Both the position numbers and the translations under genes were made by a program. From positions 1 through 32,284 of the forward strand of contig RFIB01000281.1 in the NCBI GenBank assembly GCA_003695625.1: 32,284 nucleotides of DNA, given 5' to 3'. Positions 8,398-17,812 of this stretch are shown here, piece after piece (positions within the stretch are counted from its first letter, which is position 1; each line of letters opens with the position of its first letter). Below the pieces are notes generated by a model. It saw only the letters and a list, made by a program, of their open reading frames with translations, searched no databases and was not told the origin of the DNA. The stretch is from Acidobacteriota bacterium. Its GTDB lineage: Bacteria; Acidobacteriota; Polarisedimenticolia; J045.

Positions 8398-10120
8398 TCG
8401 TGACGACAGCAGGAAGCACTGGCGCGAGGCGATCGGAGTCGTTCGCCCCAACCGCCCGGCGCGCCCGTCACGGCCGGCAGGTCCCCGGGCGCCGGCCCCC
8501 GGGTCGTCCGTCGGGGCCGGGGCGACGACCGACGTCCGGGACCGGGACGCCGACGTCTCGACCGGCCCGGTGACCGCGCCCGAACCGCCGGCCGCAGGCG
8601 CGGGGGCAGGCGCCTCGCGCACCCGCGAGGCGGTCGGCGTCTCGTCGACCGGCCTCGGGGCGCAGGCGGGAACCGGCGGCAGCGGCGATCCCGTCGCGCG
8701 GCTGCTCGGGGAACTCCCGGTCGGCAGCGTCTCGTTCGCGGAGGCGGTCTCGCGCACGCTGTGGAAGAACCCCTCGGCGAGCGATCTCAAGGCGCTCGCC
8801 GCGATCGCCGGCGAGCGGCACCTGATCCGGGACGACGCGCTGCGCTCGGCGGTCGTCGATGCGGTCGGCGCGCGCTACCGGATCGAGCGACTGTCGGTCG
8901 GCCTGGCGCGACCGATCCTCGATCCCACGGTGGTCCAGGCGCGGGCGATCGAGTGGGGCCGGATGGCCCGGCGCGTCGAGTCGCTCGTCCCGCAGCTGCG
9001 CTGCGATCCGCGGGAGCCCGGCGCGTCGATCGTCGAGGCGGCGCAGAGCCTGCTGCCCGAGGCGCGCGAGCTCGAGGCGGAATCGCGCCTGGCCAGCGAA
9101 CTGGCCGTCGTCGTCGAGGCGGCGGGCGACGGGAAGACCGACGAGATCGAGATGGTCGCCATCGGCGTGTCCGACCTGCCCCACCTGCTCGCCGCGGTCC
9201 GACGGCGCTCGATGCGCCCGTGGGACGGCCTGGCGCTCGAGGCGCTGGCAGCCGGGCTGGCCGTCGAGAAGGCGATCGCCTCCGGCGAGGTCGACGAGCT
9301 GCGGCTGTGCCGCGTGCTGGTGCGCCGCCTGCTGGTCCGCTTCGACAACGCCGTCTACGAGCTGACCCACTCGCGCGACAAGGACCTCGAGCGCAAGGGG
9401 CGCGTCGCGCTGTGGCTGCGCTACGTGCGGACGCTGCGCAGCCAGATCGACGAGGCGCTGACCCGTCCGGCGCGGCGCAGCGACCTCGATACCGGTCCCA
9501 CCGGCCACGCCGGGACCGAGGCCGCGGACGCGCGGGCGATCGCCGGCCTGCGCGCGGCGCGGGAGGCCGCGCGCGAGCGGACCGGCCCGCGGACGACCGG
9601 CCCGACGGCCGAAGACGACCCGTCCGCGCCCCTTGCCGGCGACGACACCGGGCCCGCCCCGGTCGATCCCGAGGAGGCGGAGGACGTCGCGCGCCAGCTC
9701 GAGCGCGAGCTCGAGCGGATGCCGCTGCCCGGACAGGCCCGGCGCAGCCGCACGGGTGCCGACCGGCTCTCGATGATCGCCGCTGCGGCCGTCGTCGTCG
9801 CGTTCGGACTCCAGGCGTTCCGCCTGCTCGCACTGCCCGCCCCGCCTCCGGCGCCGCCGGCGGTGGCGGCACAGGACTTCGCCCCGGCGCTCGCGCTGCT
9901 CTCGGCCGAGCCGGTCGGGCGACTGCTCGTCGCGACGGTCGACCCGTCCTGGGACCGGATGGCCACCGACGAGCGGGAGCTGGCGCTGACCCGCCTGATG
10001 ACCGTGGCCGAGGCCCGCGGTCTCCAGGCGGGCCTGCTGGTCGCCGCGGACGGCACGCCGGTCGCCCGCTGGGCGCCCGGCGGTCCGGTCGAGCTGCTCC
10101 GTCCCCCGCCCGCCCCCTGA
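8390..10120 (+). CDS. Hypothetical protein: low-complexity N-terminus, helical core, one TM near C-terminus
   Basis: ATG at 8390 overlaps the preceding ORF by 8 nt; 576 aa; single TM LSMIAAAAVVVAFGLQAFRLLAL followed by ~100 residues. No family recognised. Confidence 0.7.
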   Translation: MADRDDSRKHWREAIGVVRPNRPARPSRPAGPRAPAPGSSVGAGATTDVRDRDADVSTGPVTAPEPPAAGAGAGASRTREAVGVSSTGLGAQAGTGGSGDPVARLLGELPVGSVSFAEAVSRTLWKNPSASDLKALAAIAGERHLIRDDALRSAVVDAVGARYRIERLSVGLARPILDPTVVQARAIEWGRMARRVESLVPQLRCDPREPGASIVEAAQSLLPEARELEAESRLASELAVVVEAAGDGKTDEIEMVAIGVSDLPHLLAAVRRRSMRPWDGLALEALAAGLAVEKAIASGEVDELRLCRVLVRRLLVRFDNAVYELTHSRDKDLERKGRVALWLRYVRTLRSQIDEALTRPARRSDLDTGPTGHAGTEAADARAIAGLRAAREAARERTGPRTTGPTAEDDPSAPLAGDDTGPAPVDPEEAEDVARQLERELERMPLPGQARRSRTGADRLSMIAAAAVVVAFGLQAFRLLALPAPPPAPPAVAAQDFAPALALLSAEPVGRLLVATVDPSWDRMATDERELALTRLMTVAEARGLQAGLLVAADGTPVARWAPGGPVELLRPPPAP

Positions 10121-10224
10121 ACCGCACGAGCGGATCGTCGTCCCGCCACACGGGGGATGCACCGCCGCGCCGTCTCGAACAGAATGCGGGCTCGCGCGCC
10201 GGAACACCGGCGGGGAGAGGCCCG

Positions 10225-11907
10225 ATGAAGATCATCGAATGCGTCCCGAACGTCTCGGAAGGCCGCGACCGCGCGGTGCTCGACCGGCTCGCGGAGGCGA
10301 TCCGCGAGGTGGACGGCGTCGAGCTGCTCGACGTCGATCCCGGCCAGGAGACGAACCGTACGGTGTTCACGTTCGTGGGCGGTCCGGATGCGGTCGCCGA
10401 GGCCGCGTTCCGCCTCGCGCAGGCCGCGGCACGGCTGATCGACATGACCAGGCACCACGGCGCGCACGCCCGCATGGGCGCGCTCGACGTCTGTCCGTTC
10501 GTGCCGGTCGGCGGCGGCGCGACGATGGACGACTGCATCGCGATCGCGCGCCGCGTCGGCGAACGCATCGGCACCGAGCTCGAGGTCCCGGTCTACCTCT
10601 ACGAGGAGGCGGCCACGCGCCCCGAGCGCCGCTCGCTGGCCAGCGTGCGCGCCGGCGAATACGAAGGGCTCGCGGCACGGCTCGCCGATCCCGAGTGGGC
10701 CCCCGACTTCGGTCCGGCCCGGTTCGTGCCGAAGTTCGGTGCGGTGGCGGTCGGCGCCCGGCCGTTCCTGATCGCCTACAACGTCGACCTGAACACCACG
10801 CGGAAGAAGCTCGCCCACGACATCGCGCTCGACATCCGCGAGCAGGGACGCTTCCTGCGCGACGAGAACGGCAGGATCGTCCGCGACGCGAACGGCGAGA
10901 AGGTGCGCAAGCCGGGCCGCTTCCGCGCGGTCCGCGCCGTCGGCTGGTTCATCCCGGAGTTCGGCCGGGCACAGGTCTCGATCAACCTGACCAACTACGA
11001 GATCACGCCGCCCCACGTCGTGTTCGACGCGATCCGCGACGAGGCGCGCCGGCGCGGCCTGCGCGTGACCGGCTCGGAGATCGTCGGGCTCGTTCCGCTC
11101 GAGGCGGTGCGACGGGCCGGACGCCATTACCTCGAGCAGCAGGGCGCGACGCCGGCCGTCCCCGAGCCCGACCTCGTGCAGGCCGCGCGGGTCAGCCTCG
11201 GGCTCGACGACGTCAAGCCGTTCGAGCCGTCGCGGGCGATCATCGACTACCGGCTGTTCCCGCGCGAGGAGGGACTGCGCGCAATGAGCCTCGTCGGCTT
11301 CGCCGACGAGCTGTCACGCGACACGCCGGCCCCCGGCGGCGGCTCGGTGGCGGCGCTGTGCGGCGCGCTGGCCGCGGGGCTCGTCTCGATGGTCGCGGCG
11401 CTGACGCACGGCGCCGGCAAGGGGGCGCCCGAGGCGACCGACCGCGCGGAGCTCGTCGCACTCGGCGATCGCGCACAGCAGATCAAGGACGCGCTGCTGC
11501 GGGCGATCGACGACGACACGCAGGCGTTCGAGCAGATCGTCGCCGCGCGCCGGCTGCCGCGCCGGACCGACGAGCAGCGCGCGGCGCGCGAGGAGGCGAT
11601 CGTCGCCGCCACGCGCCGCGCGATCGACGTGCCGCTCGCGGTGGCCGAGCGCGCCGCCGACGCCGCCTCGCTCGCCGGGGAGATCGCACGGATCGGACTC
11701 GAGGCGGCGGCGTCCGACTGTGGCGTCGCGGCGTGGTGCGCCCGTGCGGCGGCCCACGGTGCGGCGCTCAACGTGCGGATCAACCTGCCCGGACTGCCCG
11801 ACGACGCGGAGCGCGAGGCGATCGCCGGGCGTCTCGGCGAGGCGCTCGAGCGCACGGAGCGGGCCGCGAAGGCGGCGATCGAGCGGGTGGAGGCTCTCGT
11901 CGGCTAG
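10225..11907 (+). CDS. ftcD: Bifunctional glutamate formimidoyltransferase / formimidotetrahydrofolate cyclodeaminase (FTCD-type)
   Basis: MKIIECVPNVSEGRD...TFVGGPDAV...IDMTRHHGAHARMGALDVCPFVPVGG (FTase domain); MSLVGFADELSRDTPAPGGGSVAALCGALAAGLVSMVAALT (cyclodeaminase domain) in one ORF; SD-like GGGGAGAGG upstream. Confidence 0.93.
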   Translation: MKIIECVPNVSEGRDRAVLDRLAEAIREVDGVELLDVDPGQETNRTVFTFVGGPDAVAEAAFRLAQAAARLIDMTRHHGAHARMGALDVCPFVPVGGGATMDDCIAIARRVGERIGTELEVPVYLYEEAATRPERRSLASVRAGEYEGLAARLADPEWAPDFGPARFVPKFGAVAVGARPFLIAYNVDLNTTRKKLAHDIALDIREQGRFLRDENGRIVRDANGEKVRKPGRFRAVRAVGWFIPEFGRAQVSINLTNYEITPPHVVFDAIRDEARRRGLRVTGSEIVGLVPLEAVRRAGRHYLEQQGATPAVPEPDLVQAARVSLGLDDVKPFEPSRAIIDYRLFPREEGLRAMSLVGFADELSRDTPAPGGGSVAALCGALAAGLVSMVAALTHGAGKGAPEATDRAELVALGDRAQQIKDALLRAIDDDTQAFEQIVAARRLPRRTDEQRAAREEAIVAATRRAIDVPLAVAERAADAASLAGEIARIGLEAAASDCGVAAWCARAAAHGAALNVRINLPGLPDDAEREAIAGRLGEALERTERAAKAAIERVEALVG

Positions 11908-11917
11908 CGCAGGGGCG

Positions 11918-13117
11918 TCATGCCGGCGGGTCGATCCCGCGCAGCTCGAGCAGCCGGGCGATGACGCGGCCGATCTCGCGATCCGGGGTCGACGCGCCGG
12001 CCGTCAGGCCGATCTCGCGCGCGGTGTCCGGAAGCCACGGCCCGCGGTGCATCACCGGCTCGCGCGCATCGACCGGCTTGTGGCGGATCCGGTCGAGGGC
12101 CAGCAGGTCCTCGGCACCCTCCACGTGCCACGTCGGACAGTGCCCGGCGCAGATCTCCGCCAGGTGGCCGGTGTTCGACGAGTTGAACCCCCCGATCACG
12201 AGCATCACGTCGGGCGGCGTGCGCATCATCGCCAGCACCGCGTCCTGCCGGTCCTGAGTCGCGGAGCAGATCGTGTCGAACGAGCGGAACCGCCGCGCGG
12301 CCTCCTCGCGACCCCAGCGCGCGACCATCGCCCGGCCGATCCGTCCGGCGATCTGCATCGATTCCGACGAGAGCATGGTGGTCTGGTTCGCCATGCCGAT
12401 CCGCTCGAGATGCCGGTCGGGATCGAAGCCCGGCGAGACCGCGTCGGCGAAGCGACGCGCGAACGCGTCCCGGTCTCCGCCGTGCTCGATGTAGCGCGCG
12501 ACGAACTCGGCTTCCTCGAGATCGAGCACGATCAGGTAGCGCCCCTCGGGATAGATCAGGGCGCGGCTGGCGGTCGCCCGCGTCTCCTCGTGCTGCCACT
12601 TGCCGTGGATCAGGCAGGTGAATCCGTCCCGCGCGTAGCGCTCGACGTTCTTCCATACGGCGAGCACCGAGCCGCAGGTCGTGTCGACGAGCACGCAGCC
12701 TGCCCGGCGCAGCCGCTCGAGCAGCTCGGTCGTCACGCCGAACGCCGGCAGCAGCACGACGTCCTCGGGACCGAGGTCGTCGACGGTGATCGTCGAGCCC
12801 AGCGTCCCGTCGAGGAACTCGAACCCCAGCTCGCGCAGGCGCGCGTTGACGCGCGGATTGTGGATGATCTCGCCCGTGATCACGCAGCGGCGGTCGGGGA
12901 ACTTGCGGCGCGTCTCGTAGGCGTAGTCGACCGCGCGCTCGACGCCGTAGCAGAAGCCGAACTCCTCGGCGAGGCGGACTGTCAGCCCGTCGAGGACCAG
13001 CTCGTTGCCGTGCTCGCGGGCGCGCCGCACGAGCGCGGATGCGTAGTCGCGCTCGAGTTCGGGCGCAACCTCGCGCCGAAGCCCGAAGCCCTTGCGGATC
13101 AGTCCGTCGTGCGACAC
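11918..13117 (-). CDS. ispH: 4-hydroxy-3-methylbut-2-enyl diphosphate reductase, long (cyanobacterial/plant-like) form
   Basis: Conserved cysteines in EEFGFCYGVERAVDYAYETR, LVDTTCGSV, and the NQTTML / FNSSNTGHLAEIC motifs; ~399 aa with KWQHEETRATASRA characteristic of the long type. GTG start at 13117 inferred from family length and SD. Confidence 0.92.
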   Translation of the reverse strand: MSHDGLIRKGFGLRREVAPELERDYASALVRRAREHGNELVLDGLTVRLAEEFGFCYGVERAVDYAYETRRKFPDRRCVITGEIIHNPRVNARLRELGFEFLDGTLGSTITVDDLGPEDVVLLPAFGVTTELLERLRRAGCVLVDTTCGSVLAVWKNVERYARDGFTCLIHGKWQHEETRATASRALIYPEGRYLIVLDLEEAEFVARYIEHGGDRDAFARRFADAVSPGFDPDRHLERIGMANQTTMLSSESMQIAGRIGRAMVARWGREEAARRFRSFDTICSATQDRQDAVLAMMRTPPDVMLVIGGFNSSNTGHLAEICAGHCPTWHVEGAEDLLALDRIRHKPVDAREPVMHRGPWLPDTAREIGLTAGASTPDREIGRVIARLLELRGIDPPA

Positions 13118-13145
13118 GCCGCGTCCTCGCCGGGGAGGCCGGCCG

Positions 13146-13409
13146 TCACGAACCCGCCGACTCGGGCTCGCGGAATCCGAAGAAGATCTCCATCTGCTGG
13201 CGCACCGCCTGCGCGTGCTCCGGATGGAGGACGTTGATCCGGTACTCGTTGATGATCTTGGTCTGCAGGCCCATCCATTCGTCCCAGCAGCGCCCGCAGA
13301 TGCTGTCGACGACGCGCTGGCCGACCTCGCCGGGCCAGGGCGAGAAGTCGAGCCGCGGGCCGTCACCGCCGCACCGGGAGCAGGCCCAGGTGCCTTTGCC
13401 GTCGCTCAT
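13146..13409 (-). CDS. YggX-like (Fe2+-trafficking / Fe-S oxidative damage protection) small protein with two CxxC motifs
   Basis: MSDGKGTWACSRCGGDGPRLDFSPWPGEVGQRVVDSICGRCWDEWMGLQTKIINEYRINVLHPEHAQAVRQQMEIFFGF matches the YggX pattern (PYPGELG, W..WL..QT..INE.RL...., ..R..L...M..FF) with added CSRC and CGRC. Confidence 0.82.
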   Translation of the reverse strand: MSDGKGTWACSRCGGDGPRLDFSPWPGEVGQRVVDSICGRCWDEWMGLQTKIINEYRINVLHPEHAQAVRQQMEIFFGFREPESAGS

Positions 13410-13428
13410 CGTCGTCTCCGTCGGAGCG

Positions 13429-14943
13429 TCAGGGCTCCACCCGGAACGGTACCGAAGCCTCGACCGAGCCGCCACTCCGGTTGTCGCGGACCGAGATCTG
13501 CAGCCGATACGCCGCGCGCGGCCACTGGGGCACGATCGGCGTCGACCACGCGTGCGTGGCGCCGAAGGCGTGCTCGTGCACCACGGGACGCCCGGCGTTG
13601 ACGAACTGCTCGCCGCGCCGGATCTGGAACTGGTACGTGATCGTCAGGTCCGCCCTGCCCCGGTCGTCGAGCGCCGCGCCGAGCACCTGGTAGAACACGC
13701 CGAACTCCTCGCCGTGATGCACGACCTCGTCGATGCGCGGGACGATCTCGAAGCCGCCGAACCGGAACGGACCCGTCTGCTGCGCCGCATCGCCCTCGAG
13801 CTGGGTGATCGACCGGGTCGTCACGATGCTGGTCAGGCGCAGGACGTCGGTCGGCAGGCGCACGACGACCTGCCGTCCGGCCCACAGCGGCTCGAGCTCG
13901 CCGGACGCGTCGGCCAGACCGATCACGACCGCGTAGCGACCCGGCTCGACGGACCGGGCGGCCTGGACCAGCGCCGGCGCCCCGCCGCCGGTCTCGCGGC
14001 GCGCGAACGGGAAGTCGTCGGTCCCGAGATACCGCGCGGTCTCGCCCTCGGTGCGCAGCAGCGCGACCCAGCGCTGTCCTTCGTCGGGCGTGACGGTCTC
14101 CGGGATCGTCAGCCAGAAGAAGGTGGCGCCCTGCTCGGCCGGGAAGAACGCCCACTGCGGCTCGACACGGGCCTCGACACCGGTCGGCTCGTCGGCGAGC
14201 ACCGCGTCGGCGATGCGCCACAGCTCCTGCCTCCAGCGGGTCTGCGCCAGCTCCGCCTTCTGCTCCTCGGTCAGCGCGCAGGCGTGGGCCTGGCGGAAAT
14301 GCAGCGCGAGCTTCGGCAGCAGGTCGCCGAACCGTTCCGGCTCGACCACGAGCACCGACGGATCCTCGGGATCCGGCGCGGGATCCGCGTCGAGAAAGAA
14401 CCACTCCAGTCCGCGGCGGCGGAACACGACCGTCCGCGGCAGGTCGTCGGCGGCAGGCCAGTGCCAGGCGAGGACCTCGATCGTCGTCCTGCCGAGACGC
14501 GCGGTGGCGATCTCCTCCCGTTCGGGCGGACCGAGCAGGATGAACAGCCGGCCGCGATCGGTCAGCCACCCGGGCAGCGGCTCGTCGTCGAAGCGCCGCG
14601 CAGCCTCGTCGACCCGCTTCCAGAACAGCTCCCGCGCCGGGTTCTCGCCCTCGGGACAGTTGAGCGCCATCGTCGCCCAGAACTGCCGGATGAACGCCGC
14701 CCGCTGGGCGCGCGAGCGCGCCCGCGTCGTGTAGAGCACGACTTCCTCCGGCGTCATCAGCAGCGACGCCGGGCCCCACGCGAAGCTCACGACCGGCCGG
14801 TCGAACGTCTCGCGCAGCGACTCGAACCGCACCTCCGGTTCGCCGCCCCCGCCGTCCTGGCCGAACCCGGCCGGCACCAGCAGCGCGAGCAGCACCGCGG
14901 CGATCACGGTGCGGATGTGCGGAATCCTCGCCTTCGGCATCAT
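13429..14943 (-). CDS. GWxTD domain-containing secreted protein
   Basis: Signal peptide MMPKARIPHIRTVIAAVLLALLVPAGFGQ; ...FIRQFWATMALNCPEGENPARELFWKRVDEAARRFDDEPLPGWLTDRGRLFILLGPPEREE, i.e. the GWxTDRG.hhI.LG.P motif. Confidence 0.85.
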   Translation of the reverse strand: MMPKARIPHIRTVIAAVLLALLVPAGFGQDGGGGEPEVRFESLRETFDRPVVSFAWGPASLLMTPEEVVLYTTRARSRAQRAAFIRQFWATMALNCPEGENPARELFWKRVDEAARRFDDEPLPGWLTDRGRLFILLGPPEREEIATARLGRTTIEVLAWHWPAADDLPRTVVFRRRGLEWFFLDADPAPDPEDPSVLVVEPERFGDLLPKLALHFRQAHACALTEEQKAELAQTRWRQELWRIADAVLADEPTGVEARVEPQWAFFPAEQGATFFWLTIPETVTPDEGQRWVALLRTEGETARYLGTDDFPFARRETGGGAPALVQAARSVEPGRYAVVIGLADASGELEPLWAGRQVVVRLPTDVLRLTSIVTTRSITQLEGDAAQQTGPFRFGGFEIVPRIDEVVHHGEEFGVFYQVLGAALDDRGRADLTITYQFQIRRGEQFVNAGRPVVHEHAFGATHAWSTPIVPQWPRAAYRLQISVRDNRSGGSVEASVPFRVEP

Positions 14944-15014
14944 CGTCTCGATCCCCGCTCGTGGTGGTTCGATCCGCTGCCGGGACCCTCCCCCGGGCGC
15001 GGCCGGCCACTCTA

Positions 15015-16145
15015 TCACTTTCGCGCCGCACGGCTGCCGGCCCGCGCCTCGGACACGCGCCGGCTCGCCTCCCGCTGGGCCATCAGGCACGCGTCGGGCT
15101 CGTCCGGCGCCCTGTGCCCGACCAGTCGCGACGGGTCCCATGTCTCCCTGACCGTCGCCGGCGCGGCGCGCACCGGGCACGGCTCGACCGCGCAGCGCGC
15201 GCACAGCGCCGGCGTGCAGGGGTCGGGATGGACCAGGATCTCGGCGGGCTCGCCGAGTTCCTCGATCAGCTCGGTCGCCAGCTCGTGCTGCTCCTCGTGG
15301 ACGCGCTCGAGGCTCCAGTAGCGCGGCAGCGTCAGATGGAAGTCGACCATCACCACCGCCCCCGTCCGTCGCGCCCGCAGCAGGTGGATCTCGATCCGCT
15401 CGGGGCGGCGGCGGCGCTCGAGGGCCGCGGCGAGACGCCCGATCAGCGGCGCCTCCTGCCGATCGAGCAGCCGGCGGCCGGCCGCGGCGAGCAGGCGCAC
15501 GCCCGAGGCGAGAATCGCCGCACCGACGAGCAGGGCGACGAGGGTGTCGATCCACGGCATGCCGGTGGCGCGGACGAGAACCAGGCCGACGACGACGCCG
15601 GCCGTGGTCAGCGTGTCGCTGAGCAGGTGGACGCCCTCGCCGGTCAGCACCGGCGCGCCGAGACGCCGGCCGCGCAGGACGAGCGCCGTGCCGACGACGC
15701 CGTTGAGGGCACCGGCGACGAGCGCGAGACCGATCCCGTCCTCGAGCCGGACCAGCGGCGCGGGATCGACGAGGTGCGGCAGCGCCTCGCGCACGATCCC
15801 GATCCCGGCCAGGAACAGCACGAGCCCCTCGAAGCCGGCCGAGAACTCCTCGAGACGGCCGTGACCGTACGGATGACTCGCGTCCGGCGGCCGCCCGGCC
15901 CACCAGGCGGTGAACACCGCGAACCCTCCGGTGACCACGTTGGCCACCGACTCGATCGCGTCGGAGAACAGGCCGCGGCTTCCCGTCAGCCACCACGCGA
16001 CGGCCTTGATCGCCAGCACGAGGACGGCGAGCGCGAGCACGCCGCTCATCATCGACAGGCGCAGGCGCCTCTCGACCGGGGCGAGGCTGCCCTCCGCCTC
16101 GCCTCCGCGGAACGCGGGGCCCGGACCGGCCGGCGACGTGTCCAC
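15015..16145 (-). CDS. Cation diffusion facilitator (CDF) family metal transporter with Cys-rich C-terminus
   Basis: GLFSDAIESVANVVTGGFAVFTAWWAGRPPDASHPYGHGRLEEFSA is the CDF signature; second site HLLSDTLTTAGVVVGL; tail HPDPCTPALCARCAVEPCPVR. GTG start with GGAGG SD. Confidence 0.92.
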   Translation of the reverse strand: MDTSPAGPGPAFRGGEAEGSLAPVERRLRLSMMSGVLALAVLVLAIKAVAWWLTGSRGLFSDAIESVANVVTGGFAVFTAWWAGRPPDASHPYGHGRLEEFSAGFEGLVLFLAGIGIVREALPHLVDPAPLVRLEDGIGLALVAGALNGVVGTALVLRGRRLGAPVLTGEGVHLLSDTLTTAGVVVGLVLVRATGMPWIDTLVALLVGAAILASGVRLLAAAGRRLLDRQEAPLIGRLAAALERRRRPERIEIHLLRARRTGAVVMVDFHLTLPRYWSLERVHEEQHELATELIEELGEPAEILVHPDPCTPALCARCAVEPCPVRAAPATVRETWDPSRLVGHRAPDEPDACLMAQREASRRVSEARAGSRAARK

Positions 16146-16196
16146 GATCTGAGCCCTCCTCGCGCGCGGCGGACCATCTTACGGTCTGTCCGGCGG

Positions 16197-16231
16197 TTGC
16201 CCCCCCGGGCACGCCGCCACAGAATCCGCGC
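16197..16231 (+). promoter_or_regulatory. Candidate leaderless promoter for the UPF0104 gene (TTGCCC-N17-CAGAAT-N6-ATG)
   Basis: -35-like TTGCCC at 16197-16202, exact 17-nt spacer, -10-like CAGAAT at 16220-16225, then 6 nt to ATG at 16232; no SD. Confidence 0.45.
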
Positions 16232-17275
16232 ATGCCACCGTCCATGCCGTCCGGCACGCTCGTCCGCCGGCACGTCGGTCGTTCGCGCCTGCGTCGTGCC
16301 GCGGTCGTCGCGATCGTCCTGTGCGCGCTGGCGCTGCTCGCGTGGCAGCTCCGCTCGGCCGATCCCGCGGCGATCCGGCGCCTGATCGTCTCGGCCAGTC
16401 CGGCGTGGCTCGCCGCGGCGCTCGCCCTGACGCTCGCGCGGTTCGGCGTCTCGGCGTGGCGGCTCGGGTCCCTGACGCGGAGGCTGATTCCCTGCCGGCG
16501 GCGCGCGTTCGTGCCGATCACGATGACCGCACAGCTCGTCGGGCTGGCGATTCCGGGGGTCCGCGCCGGCGCGGCCGTCGTGCGCGCGGCGCTGGCCAAC
16601 CGGCGCTTCGGCGGCGGCGTGGCGCTGCACCTGGCGCCGAACCTGCTCGACCAGCTGCTCGTCGCGGTCTCGTGGATGCTCGTCGCGCTCGCCCTCGCGC
16701 CCGCCGTCGCCGCGGGACGCGGCTCCGGGTCGATCCGGCTGCCGGTGCTGGCCACCGTGGCGCTCGTGCTGCTCGTCACCGCGGTGGCAGCCCTCGCGCG
16801 GTGGGCCCCGCGGATCGAGGCGTGGCTCGGCACGCGGCCGCCTCGGCGCTGGACCGGGGCCGGCCGCGACGCGCTCGGCGGCGCGGGCCAGCTCGCGGCG
16901 GACCGCGTCGCGCTGGCCATCGGACTGGCAGGCGGACTCGCCTTCGCCGTCTCGACCGGACTGGCCCAGCACGCCGCCCTGCTCGCGGTCGGCGCCGAGG
17001 TGCCGTGGTGGATCGCGCTGCTCGCCGTGGCGGTCGGTGGCACGGCCGGCACGCTGACCGGGGCCCCGGGAGGGGTGGGCGTGACGGAGGCGGCGCAGAT
17101 CGCCGTGCTCGCCGCGCACGGCGTGAGCGACGAGCAGGCGGCTGCGGCGGTCCTGCTCGCCCGCGGCCTGCACTACGCGGTGATCCTCGTCGGCGGCTCG
17201 GTCGCGGCGGCCTGGGAATGGGGCCGCGGAGAACTCGAGGGCGTCCTCGACGAGGCCCGCGAAGCACCCTCCTGA
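16232..17275 (+). CDS. UPF0104 / lysylphosphatidylglycerol synthase-type TM (flippase-like) protein
   Basis: Polytopic membrane protein with RLIPCRRRAFVPITMTAQLVGLAIPGVRAGAAVVRAAL... and GGTAGTLTGAPGGVGVTEAAQIAVLAAHGVSDEQAAAAVLLARGLHYAVILVGGSVAA (PGGhGhhE motif typical of the family). Confidence 0.8.
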   Translation: MPPSMPSGTLVRRHVGRSRLRRAAVVAIVLCALALLAWQLRSADPAAIRRLIVSASPAWLAAALALTLARFGVSAWRLGSLTRRLIPCRRRAFVPITMTAQLVGLAIPGVRAGAAVVRAALANRRFGGGVALHLAPNLLDQLLVAVSWMLVALALAPAVAAGRGSGSIRLPVLATVALVLLVTAVAALARWAPRIEAWLGTRPPRRWTGAGRDALGGAGQLAADRVALAIGLAGGLAFAVSTGLAQHAALLAVGAEVPWWIALLAVAVGGTAGTLTGAPGGVGVTEAAQIAVLAAHGVSDEQAAAAVLLARGLHYAVILVGGSVAAAWEWGRGELEGVLDEAREAPS

Positions 17276-17282
17276 CCGGCCC

Positions 17283-17771
17283 TCAGCGCAGCCAGCCCCC
17301 GCCCGCCTGCCAGACGGCTCTCGCCCGCGCCTCCCGCCGCGCCCGCGCGAGCAGTTCCGCGACGTCCTCGCCCGGGGCCGGCGGGCGCTCGAGCGCCCAC
17401 GCCGAGACGACGTACCGTCCGTGCCACAGCGCCTTCCAGCCCGGCGCCCGGAACGGCACGAGATCGGCGAGGGCGCGGCCCGCACGCGCCTGCCCCGCCG
17501 GGGCACAGGCGACCCACAGCGGTGCGCCGCCGGCGCCGTCGGCGTCCTCGAGCGCGACGACCACGAAGCGGGTCCCCTCCGGCGGCGCCGTCCACGAGAC
17601 CGCGGGGCGGTGCGACGTCCGCTCGAGCCCGGCCAGCGCCGTCCATCCGGCCAGCGGGTCGATCCGGAGCCTGAACCCGGCCTCCCGACCGTCGAGCGCG
17701 TCGACCACGTCGCCGGCCAGGGCCAGCGAGGCGGCGAGAAGCAGGATCGTGACGATCGTGCGGACGGGCAT
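17283..17771 (-). CDS. Hypothetical secreted protein
   Basis: 162 aa with signal peptide MPVRTIVTILLLAASLALA; GGAAGGGGG directly upstream of the ATG. No family recognised. Confidence 0.65.
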   Translation of the reverse strand: MPVRTIVTILLLAASLALAGDVVDALDGREAGFRLRIDPLAGWTALAGLERTSHRPAVSWTAPPEGTRFVVVALEDADGAGGAPLWVACAPAGQARAGRALADLVPFRAPGWKALWHGRYVVSAWALERPPAPGEDVAELLARARREARARAVWQAGGGWLR

Positions 17772-17812
17772 CCCCCTTCCGGTACGGCGATCCGCCCCGC
17801 GCCGCATCCTCG

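Noticed and set aside
8761-11907. 1048-aa plus-strand ORF as an N-terminally extended FTCD
   Set aside because: The extension is an Arg/Gly/Ala-rich out-of-frame read of ORF 8390; FTCD starts at 10225 with a strong SD.
11918-13366. Longer IspH starting upstream of 13117
   Set aside because: The extension overlaps the YggX-like gene and lacks homology-like features; the 13117 GTG gives the expected length.
13039-15321. 760-aa plus-strand ORF
   Set aside because: Antisense to the ispH 5' end, YggX-like, GWxTD and CDF genes, all recognisable on the minus strand.
13429-17052. 1207-aa minus-strand ORF as a single protein
   Set aside because: Only the part from 14943 has a signal peptide and GWxTD features; the upstream part overlaps the CDF gene in another frame and is low-complexity.
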